Positions 43,848 to 53,427 are shown, numbered from the stretch's first letter. The stretch is 64,000 nt of DNA from Paraburkholderia rhizosphaerae (GCF_004366595.1 NZ_SORE01000024.1:1-64000), one strand, 5' to 3'. A program made the numbers and translations. Notes: generated from the sequence alone by a model not told the origin.

Positions 43848-44618
43848 ATGGAACTCGAACTGACCGACAAATCGGTATTGATCACAGGCGGGTCGCGTGG
43901 CATCGGCCTCGCGTGCGCGCGTGCTTTTGCAAAGGAGGGCTGCGCGCTGCATCTGGTGTCGTCTAACGCGCAGGCGCTCGACACGGCACGCCGCGAGCTC
44001 GAAGCAAGCGGGATCACCGCGGTCCGCACAACCGCCGCCGACCTCGCCGACCCGCACGCGCGCGCCGCGCTGATCGATGCAGCCGGCCCGCTTGACGTGC
44101 TTGTCAATAATGCCGGCGCGATTCCCGGCGGTACCGTCGACGCCGTCGACGAAGCCGTGTGGCGCGCGAGCTGGGAACTGAAGCTATTCGGGTACATCGA
44201 CCTTGCGAAGCGCGTGCTACCCGCGATGATGGAGCGCGGCAGCGGCGTAATCGTCAATGTCATCGGCATTGCCGGTGTGATGCCGCGTGCGGACTATATC
44301 TACGGTGCGACTGCGAACGCCGCGCTGAACGCGTTCACGCAGGCAGCAGGCGTACAGGCGACGTTTCATGGCGTGCGCATCGTCGGCGTCAATCCTGGTC
44401 CGTGCGCGACCGAACGCCTCGAACGCATGACCCGCGCTCGCGCGCAAGCTACGCTCGGCGATCCAGCGCGCTGGAAGGAAATGCTAGTCAGGCTGCCGTT
44501 CGGTCGCCCATCCGAGCCGGAGGAAATGGCCGACCTCGTGGTGTTCTTGTCGTCCGCGCGGGCGTCGTACCTGAGCGGTGTCGTGATTGACGCGGACGGG
44601 GGCACACGCTACCGATAA
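43848..44618 (+). CDS. Short-chain dehydrogenase/reductase-like protein lacking Ser and Lys of the catalytic set
   Basis: A protein of 256 residues starting at MELELTDKSVLITGGSRGIG, with AAGGA upstream. The NAD(P) loop TGGSRGIG and the LVNNAG motif are intact. Where classical SDRs have serine (NISS) the sequence reads VNVIGIAG, and where YxxxK is expected it reads DYIYGATANAAL, so neither Tyr150 nor Tyr152 is followed by the lysine. A sub-family with YIxGxAxNAAL is known among SDRs, so this may be family-wide. Activity is uncertain. Confidence 0.85.
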   Translation: MELELTDKSVLITGGSRGIGLACARAFAKEGCALHLVSSNAQALDTARRELEASGITAVRTTAADLADPHARAALIDAAGPLDVLVNNAGAIPGGTVDAVDEAVWRASWELKLFGYIDLAKRVLPAMMERGSGVIVNVIGIAGVMPRADYIYGATANAALNAFTQAAGVQATFHGVRIVGVNPGPCATERLERMTRARAQATLGDPARWKEMLVRLPFGRPSEPEEMADLVVFLSSARASYLSGVVIDADGGTRYR

Positions 44619-44777
44619 GATCAGCACACTATTCTCATAACCATGCACGATCGGTTGGCGGCTGTTTCCAACGGACCCGCGGCCATAGCAGGCCCGACTG
44701 CAAACCGATGCATCGCGTGGCGACGGAACGCGATGCATACGTGCTTGCAGCACCTGGATCAGAATCTCCCGTACGGT

Positions 44778-45260
44778 TCAGTTAATCGAATTCAAATACG
44801 CGGCCACCGCACGCGCGTCGTGTTCGTTCATCCGGTATCCCGGCATCGGCGGATTTGCCATCGTGCCGCGAGGCGTCCGGCCGGTTCGCAAGAAAGTCGT
44901 GAGCTGCGCCTGCGTGTAGCCCGCGGGTAGCCCGGCCAGTTTCACCGCATACGGCGTCCAGCCGGGTATCGGATGATCGGGTGTGAAAGGCAATGACGCG
45001 CCGTGGAGATCCTGGCCCGCGACCGGCTGACCATGCGCGTCCTTCGGCGTATGGCAATCGGAGCACATGCCGACCCCGTGCACGATGTACTTGCCATATG
45101 CAATGAGCTCCGCCTTGTCGGCAACCGGTGCGGCAACCGCTAGCATCGGCATCAGCAACGTGACTGCGCATAGAGCATTGCGCGCACGGATGGCGAGCGA
45201 TGCGCGTAGCGAATGCGACGCAGCGAACGCCGTGCGCGTGACATCTTTGTTCATCAGCAT
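44778..45260 (-). CDS. Exported monohaem cytochrome c
   Basis: A protein of 160 residues from an ATG seven bases after GGAG. A signal peptide with a long charged N-region ends near AVAAPVAD. The haem site is MCSDCHTPKD, and a methionine ligand is likely in NPPMPGYRM. It is a class I cytochrome for periplasmic electron transfer. It lies 19 bases downstream of the TfdB-like hydroxylase and ends the operon, which suggests a linked redox role, though flavin hydroxylases do not normally need a cytochrome. Confidence 0.88.
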   Translation of the reverse strand: MLMNKDVTRTAFAASHSLRASLAIRARNALCAVTLLMPMLAVAAPVADKAELIAYGKYIVHGVGMCSDCHTPKDAHGQPVAGQDLHGASLPFTPDHPIPGWTPYAVKLAGLPAGYTQAQLTTFLRTGRTPRGTMANPPMPGYRMNEHDARAVAAYLNSIN

Positions 45261-45279
45261 TTTCCATCTCCAGTCGCCA

Positions 45280-47076
45280 TCAATCCGCGATCGACTTCTC
45301 ACCTGTCCGGCGACTCATGCACAAATTCCCGAGGATCAGGCCCAACGCGTCGCTCAGACGGCTTTCGGCCGAGCCCACATCGTCGGCCGGATCGGGTGAG
45401 CGCCAGCCGACATAACCATCCGGACGAACCAGCAAACAGCCCGCTTCATTGATCTCGCGCAACAGCGCCCATTCGCCATACAGGTCGGTGAGTTCGCAAC
45501 CGGGACCGATGCGGTGAAAGTCGACCGGAATGCCGAAACGCTCCGCCGCTGCCGCCGCCGCAAATCTCCACCTATCGCCGCCGATGCCGGTCAAGACGGA
45601 GAACCGCCCTTTTCCAACGAGATCGAGCGTCGAAATGGGCAACCCGTCCCGTTGCAACCACACGTGCGGTAGACGCGCACCCGCGGCAGTCGTCGGAATA
45701 TAGTGAAGCTGCGGATCGCGGCCGCAGACCGTAGACGCCGTCCCGTCCGATATCACGGCCGACGATGCGTAGCGCTGGTTCATCTCCACGCCGTGCACGT
45801 TGTATTCGCAATTTTTCGCCGCGACCGCCTCACGCAACGCTTCGCGCTGTTTGCTTGCCCGCCCGGTCGCGTCCTTGCGGGACTCCATGTTTGCGATGCC
45901 TTCAGCGGCGTCCTTAACATCCAGCAAGCCCAACGCCTGAAAGATCCCGCCATACGACTCGATGCTGTCGTTCGCGCGACGCACAACCTGCCGTCCAACC
46001 GGAACCCGCTCGGCGTTATAGCTTTCCAGAAGCGCTGGCGACGCCTTGCCCTTCACGACCAGCGCAAGCTTCCACGCCAGATTGTAGGCATCCTGAATTG
46101 ACGTGTTCGAGCCGAGGCCATTCGTCGGCGGATGCCGATGCACTGCATCACCCATGCAAAAGACCCGGCCGGCGCTATAGCGCGTTGCACACAGGTTATT
46201 GACGGTCCACAGCGAAGTCGATTTTATCCGCACCGGTATACCCGGGTCGCCGATCAGATCGCGAACCATCTGGATTGCTTCGGCTTCTGTCAAATCCGGC
46301 GCGGGTCGACTCAGGTCATAGCCTCTGATGGCCATCCATTCCTTCCACGGACGCACCATACGGATTACCCCGACGCCGACACCGTCAGCGTCCAGCCCGG
46401 TCTGGACGACCAGATACAGCACGGCAGGCCGGTGTACCACGTATTCGGAAAGATCGGCTTCGAAGATGATGTTGATACTGCCGGCAAGCGCCATGCTGCC
46501 TTCCATCGGCAACCCGACGTCTTGCGCAACCTTGCTGCGTCCGCCGTCCGCGCCGATAAGGTATCTCGCCTTGACCTGATAGGTGCGATCGTCCAGCCTG
46601 TCGCGCACCGTCGCGACGACGCAGTCAGCACTTTGCTCAAGCGAAAGATACTCGGTGTCGAACCGGACATGCGTGCCACGCGCCGCGGCGTTGCCGAGCA
46701 GCACCGGTTCAAGCAGATTCTGTGGCAGATCGCCCATCTCACAGGGGCTTGCCGCCACGTAGTCCCCTAGACGGGACGGATGACTGCCGAAGGTATGGAT
46801 GCGTGCCAGCTCCTCTCCCGCAAGCGATGTACAGAACACCGAATTCCCGACGTTCTTAAGCGGAACCGCGAGCGCTTTCGCCTCCGACTCGATACCGAAA
46901 TCCCGCAATATTTCAAAGGTTCGTTGATTCGTGATGTGAGCGCGCGGCGTGTCCGCTAGCCAACGGTACTTGGTTACCGTCATATTTCGGATGCCGTAGC
47001 TACTGAGTGCGAGTGCCGAAGCCGATCCGGCTGGACCGCTGCCTACAATGAGAACGTCGGTTTCAATCATTTTCAT
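45280..47076 (-). CDS. FAD-dependent phenol/chlorophenol hydroxylase, TfdB-like
   Basis: A protein of 598 residues, the same length as 2,4-dichlorophenol 6-monooxygenase. It has the FAD loop VLIVGSGPAGSASALAL, the TfdB-type segment TPRAHITNQRTFEILRDFGI, DLPQNLLEPVLL, and the second FAD motif GDAVHRHPPTNGLGSNTSIQ. It hydroxylates a phenol ortho to the existing hydroxyl using NADPH and O2, giving a catechol. No ring-cleavage dioxygenase is in the window. It lies between the haloacid dehalogenase (164 bases upstream) and the cytochrome c. Confidence 0.85.
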   Translation of the reverse strand: MKMIETDVLIVGSGPAGSASALALSSYGIRNMTVTKYRWLADTPRAHITNQRTFEILRDFGIESEAKALAVPLKNVGNSVFCTSLAGEELARIHTFGSHPSRLGDYVAASPCEMGDLPQNLLEPVLLGNAAARGTHVRFDTEYLSLEQSADCVVATVRDRLDDRTYQVKARYLIGADGGRSKVAQDVGLPMEGSMALAGSINIIFEADLSEYVVHRPAVLYLVVQTGLDADGVGVGVIRMVRPWKEWMAIRGYDLSRPAPDLTEAEAIQMVRDLIGDPGIPVRIKSTSLWTVNNLCATRYSAGRVFCMGDAVHRHPPTNGLGSNTSIQDAYNLAWKLALVVKGKASPALLESYNAERVPVGRQVVRRANDSIESYGGIFQALGLLDVKDAAEGIANMESRKDATGRASKQREALREAVAAKNCEYNVHGVEMNQRYASSAVISDGTASTVCGRDPQLHYIPTTAAGARLPHVWLQRDGLPISTLDLVGKGRFSVLTGIGGDRWRFAAAAAAERFGIPVDFHRIGPGCELTDLYGEWALLREINEAGCLLVRPDGYVGWRSPDPADDVGSAESRLSDALGLILGNLCMSRRTGEKSIAD

Positions 47077-47240
47077 GAATTTTTCTTCACTTCAAAAGTG
47101 GTTAAAAGCTCCGCCGCGACGACTGCGCCGATCCATAAGAATTCGAAAGGCCGGACCCGGAGTCAGGTTCCGCACGTTTGTCGAATGGCTCAGACGGTTA
47201 TGACAGTCGTGTCGAGAATCTTTGAAGTTGAGACGCTCCC

Positions 47241-47930
47241 TTAAAGACGCACCTTTAGCGCCGACATCAGCTCAGGCAAATCCTGCAAACCCGACACCGT
47301 GTAATGCGGTTCTTGACCGAGCTGATCGAACGTGTTGCCGAACCGGTTCACCCAGCAAACCTGATAGCCGAATTTGCGCGCGCCGCAAGCGTCCCATGAG
47401 TTCGACGAAACAAACAATGTTTCGTCCCGTGCGAACTTCATCGTCTGCTCCGCGAGTGTGTAGACCAGGTCGTGCGGCTTGAACACCTGGACGCTTTCCA
47501 CGCTGATCAGATGGTCGAAATGACGCGCGAGACGGGAGTGTTCGACGACTGCATCGATCGAAAATGCCGAACCATTTGACAGGATCGCGAGAGGCACGCC
47601 ACGCGCGCGCAGCGTGCCTAGCGCCTGGTCGACTTCCGGATACGGCTGCAGCCGCAGGTACTCTTCGCAAAGCTCGGCACGTGCATCGTTTTGCAGGTCA
47701 AGTTTCAGGTAGGCGCCGACATAGTTCAGCGCATCTTCCGTCACCCGTTCGAACGCAACGTACTGGTTCATCAGGCTTCGCAGCCAGGTATATTCAAGCT
47801 GCTTTTGACGCCACAATGTGCTCATCTCCAGGCCGCGGCCCGGGTAGTGCTCATCGCATTTGCGCGCGACCGAATGAACGTTGCACAGGGTTCCGTAAAG
47901 ATCAAAGACCACCGCGTTGATAGTTTTCAT
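47241..47930 (-). CDS. L-2-haloacid dehalogenase, HAD superfamily type II
   Basis: A protein of 229 residues. Nucleophile Asp10 is in VVFDLYGTLCNVHS; motif II is ILSNGS; the diagnostic L-DEX block is LFVSSNSWDACGARKFGYQV. It hydrolyses the carbon-halogen bond of L-2-haloalkanoates to D-2-hydroxyacids in the cytoplasm. The start at MKTINAVVF removes a 69-codon non-homologous extension. It is the first gene of the operon leading to the TfdB-like hydroxylase and cytochrome, and it faces a sigma-54 activator. Confidence 0.92.
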   Translation of the reverse strand: MKTINAVVFDLYGTLCNVHSVARKCDEHYPGRGLEMSTLWRQKQLEYTWLRSLMNQYVAFERVTEDALNYVGAYLKLDLQNDARAELCEEYLRLQPYPEVDQALGTLRARGVPLAILSNGSAFSIDAVVEHSRLARHFDHLISVESVQVFKPHDLVYTLAEQTMKFARDETLFVSSNSWDACGARKFGYQVCWVNRFGNTFDQLGQEPHYTVSGLQDLPELMSALKVRL

Positions 47931-48201
47931 AACGATACTTTTCCAGTTAGAGGAGGACGACTGAGGATGCCGGCCCAGTGGAGCGAAACGGTGACGCCGC
48001 GTTCGACTCGTTAGCGTGGGGAAAGACCCGGAGAACGAAATCCCGGTGCAAGACGGTGTTGTGACATCGTAATTTGCAGGCGACGCGACGCCTTCACCCA
48101 GCATCGATCGCGCGAGTTCAATCATTGCCGGCTCCATTGGTCCTTAAGCGAGTCATCTCGCAACGCGCCTTGCGTGCTATCGCCGGCGTGAACACTTCAA
48201 G

Positions 48202-48217
48202 GCAAGGTTCGGGCCAA
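48202..48217 (-). promoter_or_regulatory. Sigma-54 (-24/-12) promoter for the haloacid dehalogenase operon
   Basis: On the minus strand TTGGCCCGAACCTTGC matches the TGGCAC-N5-TTGC consensus with the invariant GG and GC exactly ten bases apart. It points at the dehalogenase gene, leaving an untranslated leader of roughly 260 bases. A sigma-54 activator gene lies divergently just upstream. Experimental start-site data are lacking; this is a sequence match. Confidence 0.6.
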
Positions 48218-48360
48218 CCGCGCCAACGCGACCAGCGCCCGGCCGACGGTGCATCCCACACCGCTTTAGCAAGTACGATCGTCAAGGTGCATAGCTAAGC
48301 GGTGGCTTCGAATCGCGACAGTCACCCATCAGTGAACCGATTTCGCTGCGTGCTGAGTCA

Positions 48361-48370
48361 GATTTAAATC
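48361..48370. promoter_or_regulatory. Candidate activator site (palindrome) upstream of the sigma-54 promoter
   Basis: GATTTAAATC is a perfect ten-base palindrome about 145 bases upstream of the -24 element, the usual distance for enhancer sites of NtrC-type activators. Only one copy is visible, which weakens the case. The rest of the 519-base divergent region shows no gene. Confidence 0.35.
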
Positions 48371-48449
48371 AACACCGGCCTGTGAAAATCGTAAGCCGTT
48401 GTGTAGGGGTACTGGTGTATCTTTCCAGCAACCCGGGAGGCTTTGAACG

Positions 48450-50102
48450 ATGATGGACGTTGCGATAACCGCGGTGCTGGACGAACATCCAGTTGGAATG
48501 GTGTGGCGCAGGAGCGAGAAGGTCGTCTGGATAAATGCGCTCGCGCGGCGACTGTGGGACATCGATGCGCGAAGTCTCTCGAGACTGTGTGCGGACGGAT
48601 CCCCTGATGAACAGGGCGAACCGGCGCTCGACATGCTACGCATTGACGGACAGACATACGCCATTGGCGTGCATCGACATCACGCGGATCAGATTGTGAT
48701 GCTCGTGCCGGTGGGAGACGGCACAGGTCTGTTTTCGAGCATCAACCGGCTACAGCAGTCGGCGCTCGATTTCGAAGAGATCTTCCGTCATTCTTTCGAC
48801 GGGATCTTCGTCGCCGATGGTGCGGGATATACGTTGATGGTCAACGAGGGTTGCGAACGAAATTACGATCTCAAGGCGGCAGACATGGTAGGCCGCCACG
48901 TGTCCGACTTCGAGAAAGCAGGATGGATCCGGCCGGTGGTCGCCGCACAGGTTGCGCGCACCGGCCAGCGGATATCGACCACGCAACACACCCATGCCGG
49001 AAAGACCATCCTGGTGACAGGCATGCCTTTGCTCGACGCAGCAGGTAAGGTCCGCAAAGTCGTCATCAATTCCCGCGACACGACCGAACTAAGCCAGCTT
49101 CAGGACGCGCTCGCGCAAACGCGCGAGAAGTTGCGCCAGGTCGATGAAGAAAACGAGGTTTTGCGTCTGCAGAATCTGCATGTGCCTGGCGCGATACTAC
49201 GCAGCGAGCCCATGAAGCGTGTCGCCGATCTGGCGGCTCGCGTCGCGCGCGTTGACGCAACCGTGCTGATCACCGGCCAATCGGGCGTCGGAAAAGACGT
49301 GATCGCCAACCTGATACACCGCCGCAGCCAGCGCGCTGACGGGCCTTTGATCAAAATCAATTGCGGTGCGCTTCCGCACGACCTGCTTGAGTCCGAGCTG
49401 TTCGGTTATGAACCCGGTGCGTTCACCGGCGCGCAGCGAAGTGGAAAAAGCGGCCTGATCGAGCTTGCCGATCGCGGCACGCTTTTTCTCGATGAGATCG
49501 GCGACATGCCGCTCGATATACAGGTGAAATTGCTGCAGGTCCTTCAGGATCGCACGATCACCAAACTAGGTGGAACGCGTACCAGGACAATCAGCGTGCG
49601 GGTCATTGCGGCTACCAATCGCGACCTGAGGGCAATGGTCGAAGCGCGCACGTTTCGCGACGATCTGTTTTACCGTTTGAACGTCGTGCCGATCACAATT
49701 GCGCCGCTCTCCGAGCGTAGAGACGACATCGCACCTCTGGTTCTGCATTTCATGAACGAGTTCAACGAACGCTACGCGTGCCGGCGAACGATGTCAGAGC
49801 AGGCGATGGCCTTATTGCTGGGCTATCACTGGCCCGGTAATGTCCGCGAGTTGCGCAATGTGGTCGAACGCCTGATGGTGACTTGCGAGAGTGACGTCAT
49901 TACCGCCGAGTTTTTGGACGGCGTTTTACCCAACGAAGTATTAGAGGGCGAACCTAACTCATTTCGTCAGCGTGTCGAGCGTTTCGAACAGCGCCTCGTG
50001 GAAGAAGCAGTGAGGAAACAGGGCAATACGAGAGATGCTGCGCGATTGCTAGGTCTAAGCCAATCAAGCGTGGTGAGAAAGCTGCGACGGCGAGTGGAGT
50101 AA
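48450..50102 (+). CDS. PAS-domain sigma-54-dependent activator (NtrC/RocR type)
   Basis: A protein of 550 residues. Two PAS-like sensor segments (about 1-90 and 108-220, with DFEEIFRHSFDGIFVADGAG), a short coiled linker (LREKLRQVDEENEVLRLQ-like), then an AAA+ domain: Walker A TGQSGVGKD near 275, sigma-54-contacting GAFTGA at 323-328 and Walker B LFLDEIGD. A Fis-type HTH closes it (NTRDAARLLGLSQSSVVRKL). GGGAGG precedes the start. Because it is divergent from the dehalogenase operon, it is its probable activator, responding through PAS rather than through phosphorylation. Confidence 0.9.
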   Translation: MMDVAITAVLDEHPVGMVWRRSEKVVWINALARRLWDIDARSLSRLCADGSPDEQGEPALDMLRIDGQTYAIGVHRHHADQIVMLVPVGDGTGLFSSINRLQQSALDFEEIFRHSFDGIFVADGAGYTLMVNEGCERNYDLKAADMVGRHVSDFEKAGWIRPVVAAQVARTGQRISTTQHTHAGKTILVTGMPLLDAAGKVRKVVINSRDTTELSQLQDALAQTREKLRQVDEENEVLRLQNLHVPGAILRSEPMKRVADLAARVARVDATVLITGQSGVGKDVIANLIHRRSQRADGPLIKINCGALPHDLLESELFGYEPGAFTGAQRSGKSGLIELADRGTLFLDEIGDMPLDIQVKLLQVLQDRTITKLGGTRTRTISVRVIAATNRDLRAMVEARTFRDDLFYRLNVVPITIAPLSERRDDIAPLVLHFMNEFNERYACRRTMSEQAMALLLGYHWPGNVRELRNVVERLMVTCESDVITAEFLDGVLPNEVLEGEPNSFRQRVERFEQRLVEEAVRKQGNTRDAARLLGLSQSSVVRKLRRRVE

Positions 50103-50133
50103 GCCGTCGCACTTATGTTCAACAAAAGCGATT

Positions 50134-52248
50134 TCACGAGCCGGCCTGCGCGGGATGCGCTGCATCCGGCGGGGTGCTGGTTTGCGCGCTGTGCAGCGCG
50201 GCGAACAGCGTCGACGGTTGCAGCACCTCGGGAAGCAACTGCCCTTGCGGCTTGCCGGGGCCATATACGACGTCGAGCGGAATGCCGAAGCGGCCGAAGC
50301 CCTGCACGTATTGTGCGATCTTCGGGTCGTAGCGGCTCCAGTCCGCTCGCATCAACACGACGTCGCCGCGCCCGAGGCGCTCGCGGACGGCTGCCGTATT
50401 CAATACCGTAAGCTCATTGACCTTGCAGGTCAGGCACCAGCTTGCGGTGACGTCGACCAGCACCGTCTTGCCGCCTGCTACGGCCGTGTCGATCGCTTTC
50501 GGGTCGAACGCCTGCCACCCGGCATCGCCACCCTGACGAGTCTGCCCATTCGTCAACGGTATGCCGGCAAGACCGACTGCAACCGCGCACAGCAGCGCGG
50601 TGACGAGGCCCGGCCAGCGCGCCGTGCCAACGCGGCGCCGAATCGAAACGATCGCGCGGATGGCAAGCACGGCTAGCAGCAAGCCGGCCACAACCACGGC
50701 AACGGTTGCACCCGCAACGTTCCACAACGACGCGAGCAGCCAGACCGACGTAGCGAGCAGCAGCAAGCCCATCGCCTTGCGCAGGTGGATCATCCATTGG
50801 CCGGGGCGCGGCAGACGCGCCGCAAGCGACGGCAACAGCGCAAGCGTGATGAACGGCAGCGCCATGCCCGCTCCCAGCGCCAACAGCACGGCAAAAATAT
50901 CCGCCGGGTTGCGCGCCAGCGCAAATCCAACCGCCGTCCCGACAAATGGCGCGGAACACGGCGTTGCGAGTAGCGTCGACAGCATTCCGGCGACGAACGC
51001 TTCGATCAGCGGACCCCGCGAAGGCGCACCGCCGCCGAACCGCGCGAGCGCCTGCGGAAGACCGATCGGCAGCCAGTCGAAAAAGCTTGCCGCAAAAAGC
51101 GTCGTGACGACCGCCATGCCGGCAAGAAACCACGGCTGCTGGAACTGGATGCCCCAGCCAAGCGACGCCCCGGTCAGCTTCAGTATGGACAGCGCGGTCG
51201 CGAGCAGCAGAAACGATGTGACGATACCGGCGGCCGTCGCAAACGCCACGCGGCGCGCGGTGGTGCGCTCCGCACCGGCGGCTTTGACCACCGAGAACAC
51301 CTTGAGTGAAAGCACTGGCAGTACGCAGGGCATGAAGTTGAGGATCAGCCCGCCGGCCAGCGCCAGCAGGAGAATCACGCCGATGCCGCGCGAGTTGTTC
51401 CGGTCACGCGCAACAGCCTCGATATGAGGGCCGTCGAATTCCGCAGACCGTTGACCGTCGACTACGGTGAGCCGCAACGGCGCGGACACGCCAGTTGTCG
51501 ACGGCAGTGCGACTTCGAGAATCGCGCGCTTGCCGCTGTCGAGAAGCTCTACCTGAGGCGCGCGAGGCAAACCGGCGCCCGCGCCTTCGACGAAAAGGTC
51601 GGGCGCACGAAACGGTATGCCGGAACTACGCAGATCGACACGCAGACGCGCCCCTTTCGACGTCTTGTCGATACTGCTGTGCGCGATCCGTATGCCGGCG
51701 CTATCAGGCGTCCCCGGCACCGCATGCAACGCCGCCGCGATCGCCGTTGCCTCGCCGGACGCTTGCCCAGCACCTGGCGGCAGTGTCAGATGCAATTCCG
51801 CATGCTCCGGCACGCACACGTTCGAACACGTCGCGTAGTCGAGCGTCAATGCGAGCTGCGCCGCTTTATGCGGATCTTTGACGCTGAACTTCACGGGCAG
51901 AATGAAGTCGCCGGTGTAGACGCTGTTCTGCAGACCCGAGATCACGAGGCGCGATGGCGACGGCCACGACACCGACGCGCCCGTCAGGTTCGACGACGCG
52001 GACCAGTCGAATATCGGCGCAATGCCCGCGTCTCCCGGTGTGCGCCAGTAGCCGTGCCAACCGCTTGGGTAGCGAAACTCGACACCGGCTTGCAGCGAAT
52101 CACCGGTGACGCCGTCCGTAGCCGTCACCAGACGGACCTGCGCGCGTTGATCGCCGGCCCATGAGGACGCTGCCGCATAGGCGCCGGGACAAGCCGCGAG
52201 CGCGGCTAAAGCAACTGCGGCGAATGTGATGCGAGCGAACCACGACAT
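50134..52248 (-). CDS. Membrane thiol:disulfide reductase, DsbD/ScsB-like
   Basis: A protein of 704 residues. A signal peptide leads to a periplasmic DsbD-alpha-like domain with a cysteine pair (YATCSNVCVPEH near 145). About eight membrane helices follow, with the conserved half-repeats NFMPCVLPVLSLKVF and TPCSAPFVGTAV. A C-terminal thioredoxin domain has the motif WCLTCKV near 625. It carries reducing power from cytoplasmic thioredoxin to periplasmic proteins; ScsB forms are linked to copper or redox stress. It ends close to the sigma-54 activator and starts 52 bases after the DUF1223 gene. Confidence 0.88.
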   Translation of the reverse strand: MSWFARITFAAVALAALAACPGAYAAASSWAGDQRAQVRLVTATDGVTGDSLQAGVEFRYPSGWHGYWRTPGDAGIAPIFDWSASSNLTGASVSWPSPSRLVISGLQNSVYTGDFILPVKFSVKDPHKAAQLALTLDYATCSNVCVPEHAELHLTLPPGAGQASGEATAIAAALHAVPGTPDSAGIRIAHSSIDKTSKGARLRVDLRSSGIPFRAPDLFVEGAGAGLPRAPQVELLDSGKRAILEVALPSTTGVSAPLRLTVVDGQRSAEFDGPHIEAVARDRNNSRGIGVILLLALAGGLILNFMPCVLPVLSLKVFSVVKAAGAERTTARRVAFATAAGIVTSFLLLATALSILKLTGASLGWGIQFQQPWFLAGMAVVTTLFAASFFDWLPIGLPQALARFGGGAPSRGPLIEAFVAGMLSTLLATPCSAPFVGTAVGFALARNPADIFAVLLALGAGMALPFITLALLPSLAARLPRPGQWMIHLRKAMGLLLLATSVWLLASLWNVAGATVAVVVAGLLLAVLAIRAIVSIRRRVGTARWPGLVTALLCAVAVGLAGIPLTNGQTRQGGDAGWQAFDPKAIDTAVAGGKTVLVDVTASWCLTCKVNELTVLNTAAVRERLGRGDVVLMRADWSRYDPKIAQYVQGFGRFGIPLDVVYGPGKPQGQLLPEVLQPSTLFAALHSAQTSTPPDAAHPAQAGS

Positions 52249-52300
52249 CGCCAGCTCCTTGTTCTGTTATTTCGAAGGGTCTTTACCGTTCGGCAAAGCG

Positions 52301-52993
52301 TTATGACGCGTTGCCAACGCGAGCTGCGCCGACGATGCTGCCATCCGGCGCCTGGAGCAGCACCGCATCCTGTTCACCCGCGGGCACCGCGGAACTGAAC
52401 TCGGATGCTTTGCCCGACCATTCGCCGATCGGCTGGAACGAGCGCACGATGTTCGCTTCTTTCAGCGTGCGTCCGCTGTTCTCGCCGCGCCCGACCGGGG
52501 TCACGTGTTGTGGGTCGTAGCCGACCAGCAGCACCCGCGCGTTGCCGGTGCCGGCGCCCACCGTCACGTTAATCACATTGCCGTTGCGCACGGCGCTGAC
52601 TGTCGCCGCGGTCGACGCTTTGGCGGCCGCATCGCGAATCGCCGCTTCCGCCGCCCCCCGATCGGATCCGACCAGGTCCTTCGCGCCGTCGACGACGAGT
52701 TCAGGGGTATAGGAGCCGTCGCCGAAGCGACTGGCATAGTCGGCCTGGCGTTGGGTAGCGATATCCAGAGAATACGGATCCTTCCAGCCGAGATTATTCC
52801 AGTAAGTCACGTGAAAGGCGAGCGGCAGCACGTCACTACGCGTTTGGCTCAGCTCGGACAGGTACGCATCCGCGGGCGGACATGACGAACAGCCTTCAGA
52901 TGTGAAGAGTTCCAGCACCACCGGCCGCGCCGGGGCTGCGGCGACAGGCAGTGCAACAGCAAGAATGAGCGACGCAAACAGTGAACGGATCAT
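52301..52993 (-). CDS. DUF1223 exported thioredoxin-fold protein
   Basis: A protein of 230 residues. A signal peptide (residues 1-19) precedes a thioredoxin-like domain beginning VVLELFTSEGCSSCPPADAY with a CxxC pair, characteristic of DUF1223. No function is established for the family. Its position directly upstream of a DsbD/ScsB-like reductase on the same strand suggests it may be a periplasmic client or partner. Confidence 0.85.
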   Translation of the reverse strand: MIRSLFASLILAVALPVAAAPARPVVLELFTSEGCSSCPPADAYLSELSQTRSDVLPLAFHVTYWNNLGWKDPYSLDIATQRQADYASRFGDGSYTPELVVDGAKDLVGSDRGAAEAAIRDAAAKASTAATVSAVRNGNVINVTVGAGTGNARVLLVGYDPQHVTPVGRGENSGRTLKEANIVRSFQPIGEWSGKASEFSSAVPAGEQDAVLLQAPDGSIVGAARVGNAS

Positions 52994-53427
52994 GATTGGA
53001 CTCCAGTGGTGGAAGATTCGTCGCTTGGTCGTCGGCGACGCGCCGAAAATGACAGCCGATCACACACAATTTTGTTGCGGACTCGTCGTGCGTCGAACAC
53101 CGTGCCCGCTGTGCCCGCTGTGCCATTCCCGACTGGGGTTCAAGGTCCGCGAAAGGACAACCGGCCACGATCTGTTCGATACCAACGCACGCGGGTGCCT
53201 GCTTGCTCGCAAAGAAGCCGCACGCGGCCTTACTCTAAAGTATGTATCGGGTGACCTTCGGAATAATCGAGGTTTCCGTATGCAGCGGCTACTATCTCGC
53301 TTGGCACTACAGATGTTCCTGGCTTAACGGACTCTTGTAATCCGTTGGCGTGCACACGGAAAGCTAACCGTCAGAAAACGCGCGGCGGCTCTCCAATTTT
53401 CCAGCATGAAGAACGGAGGAATTCCAC
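52994..53427. other. Divergent intergenic region with GTGCCCGCT tandem repeat
   Basis: No gene is supported. GTGCCCGCT occurs twice in tandem with a partial third copy near 53101-53123. The region should hold promoters for the DUF1223-ScsB genes and for the rightward cytochrome b561 operon. A plus-strand open frame across it lacks a start signal and family resemblance. Confidence 0.45.

Noticed and set aside
53101..53327. Plus-strand open frame with a CPLCPLC motif
   Set aside because: No start signal; the cysteines come from a short tandem DNA repeat.
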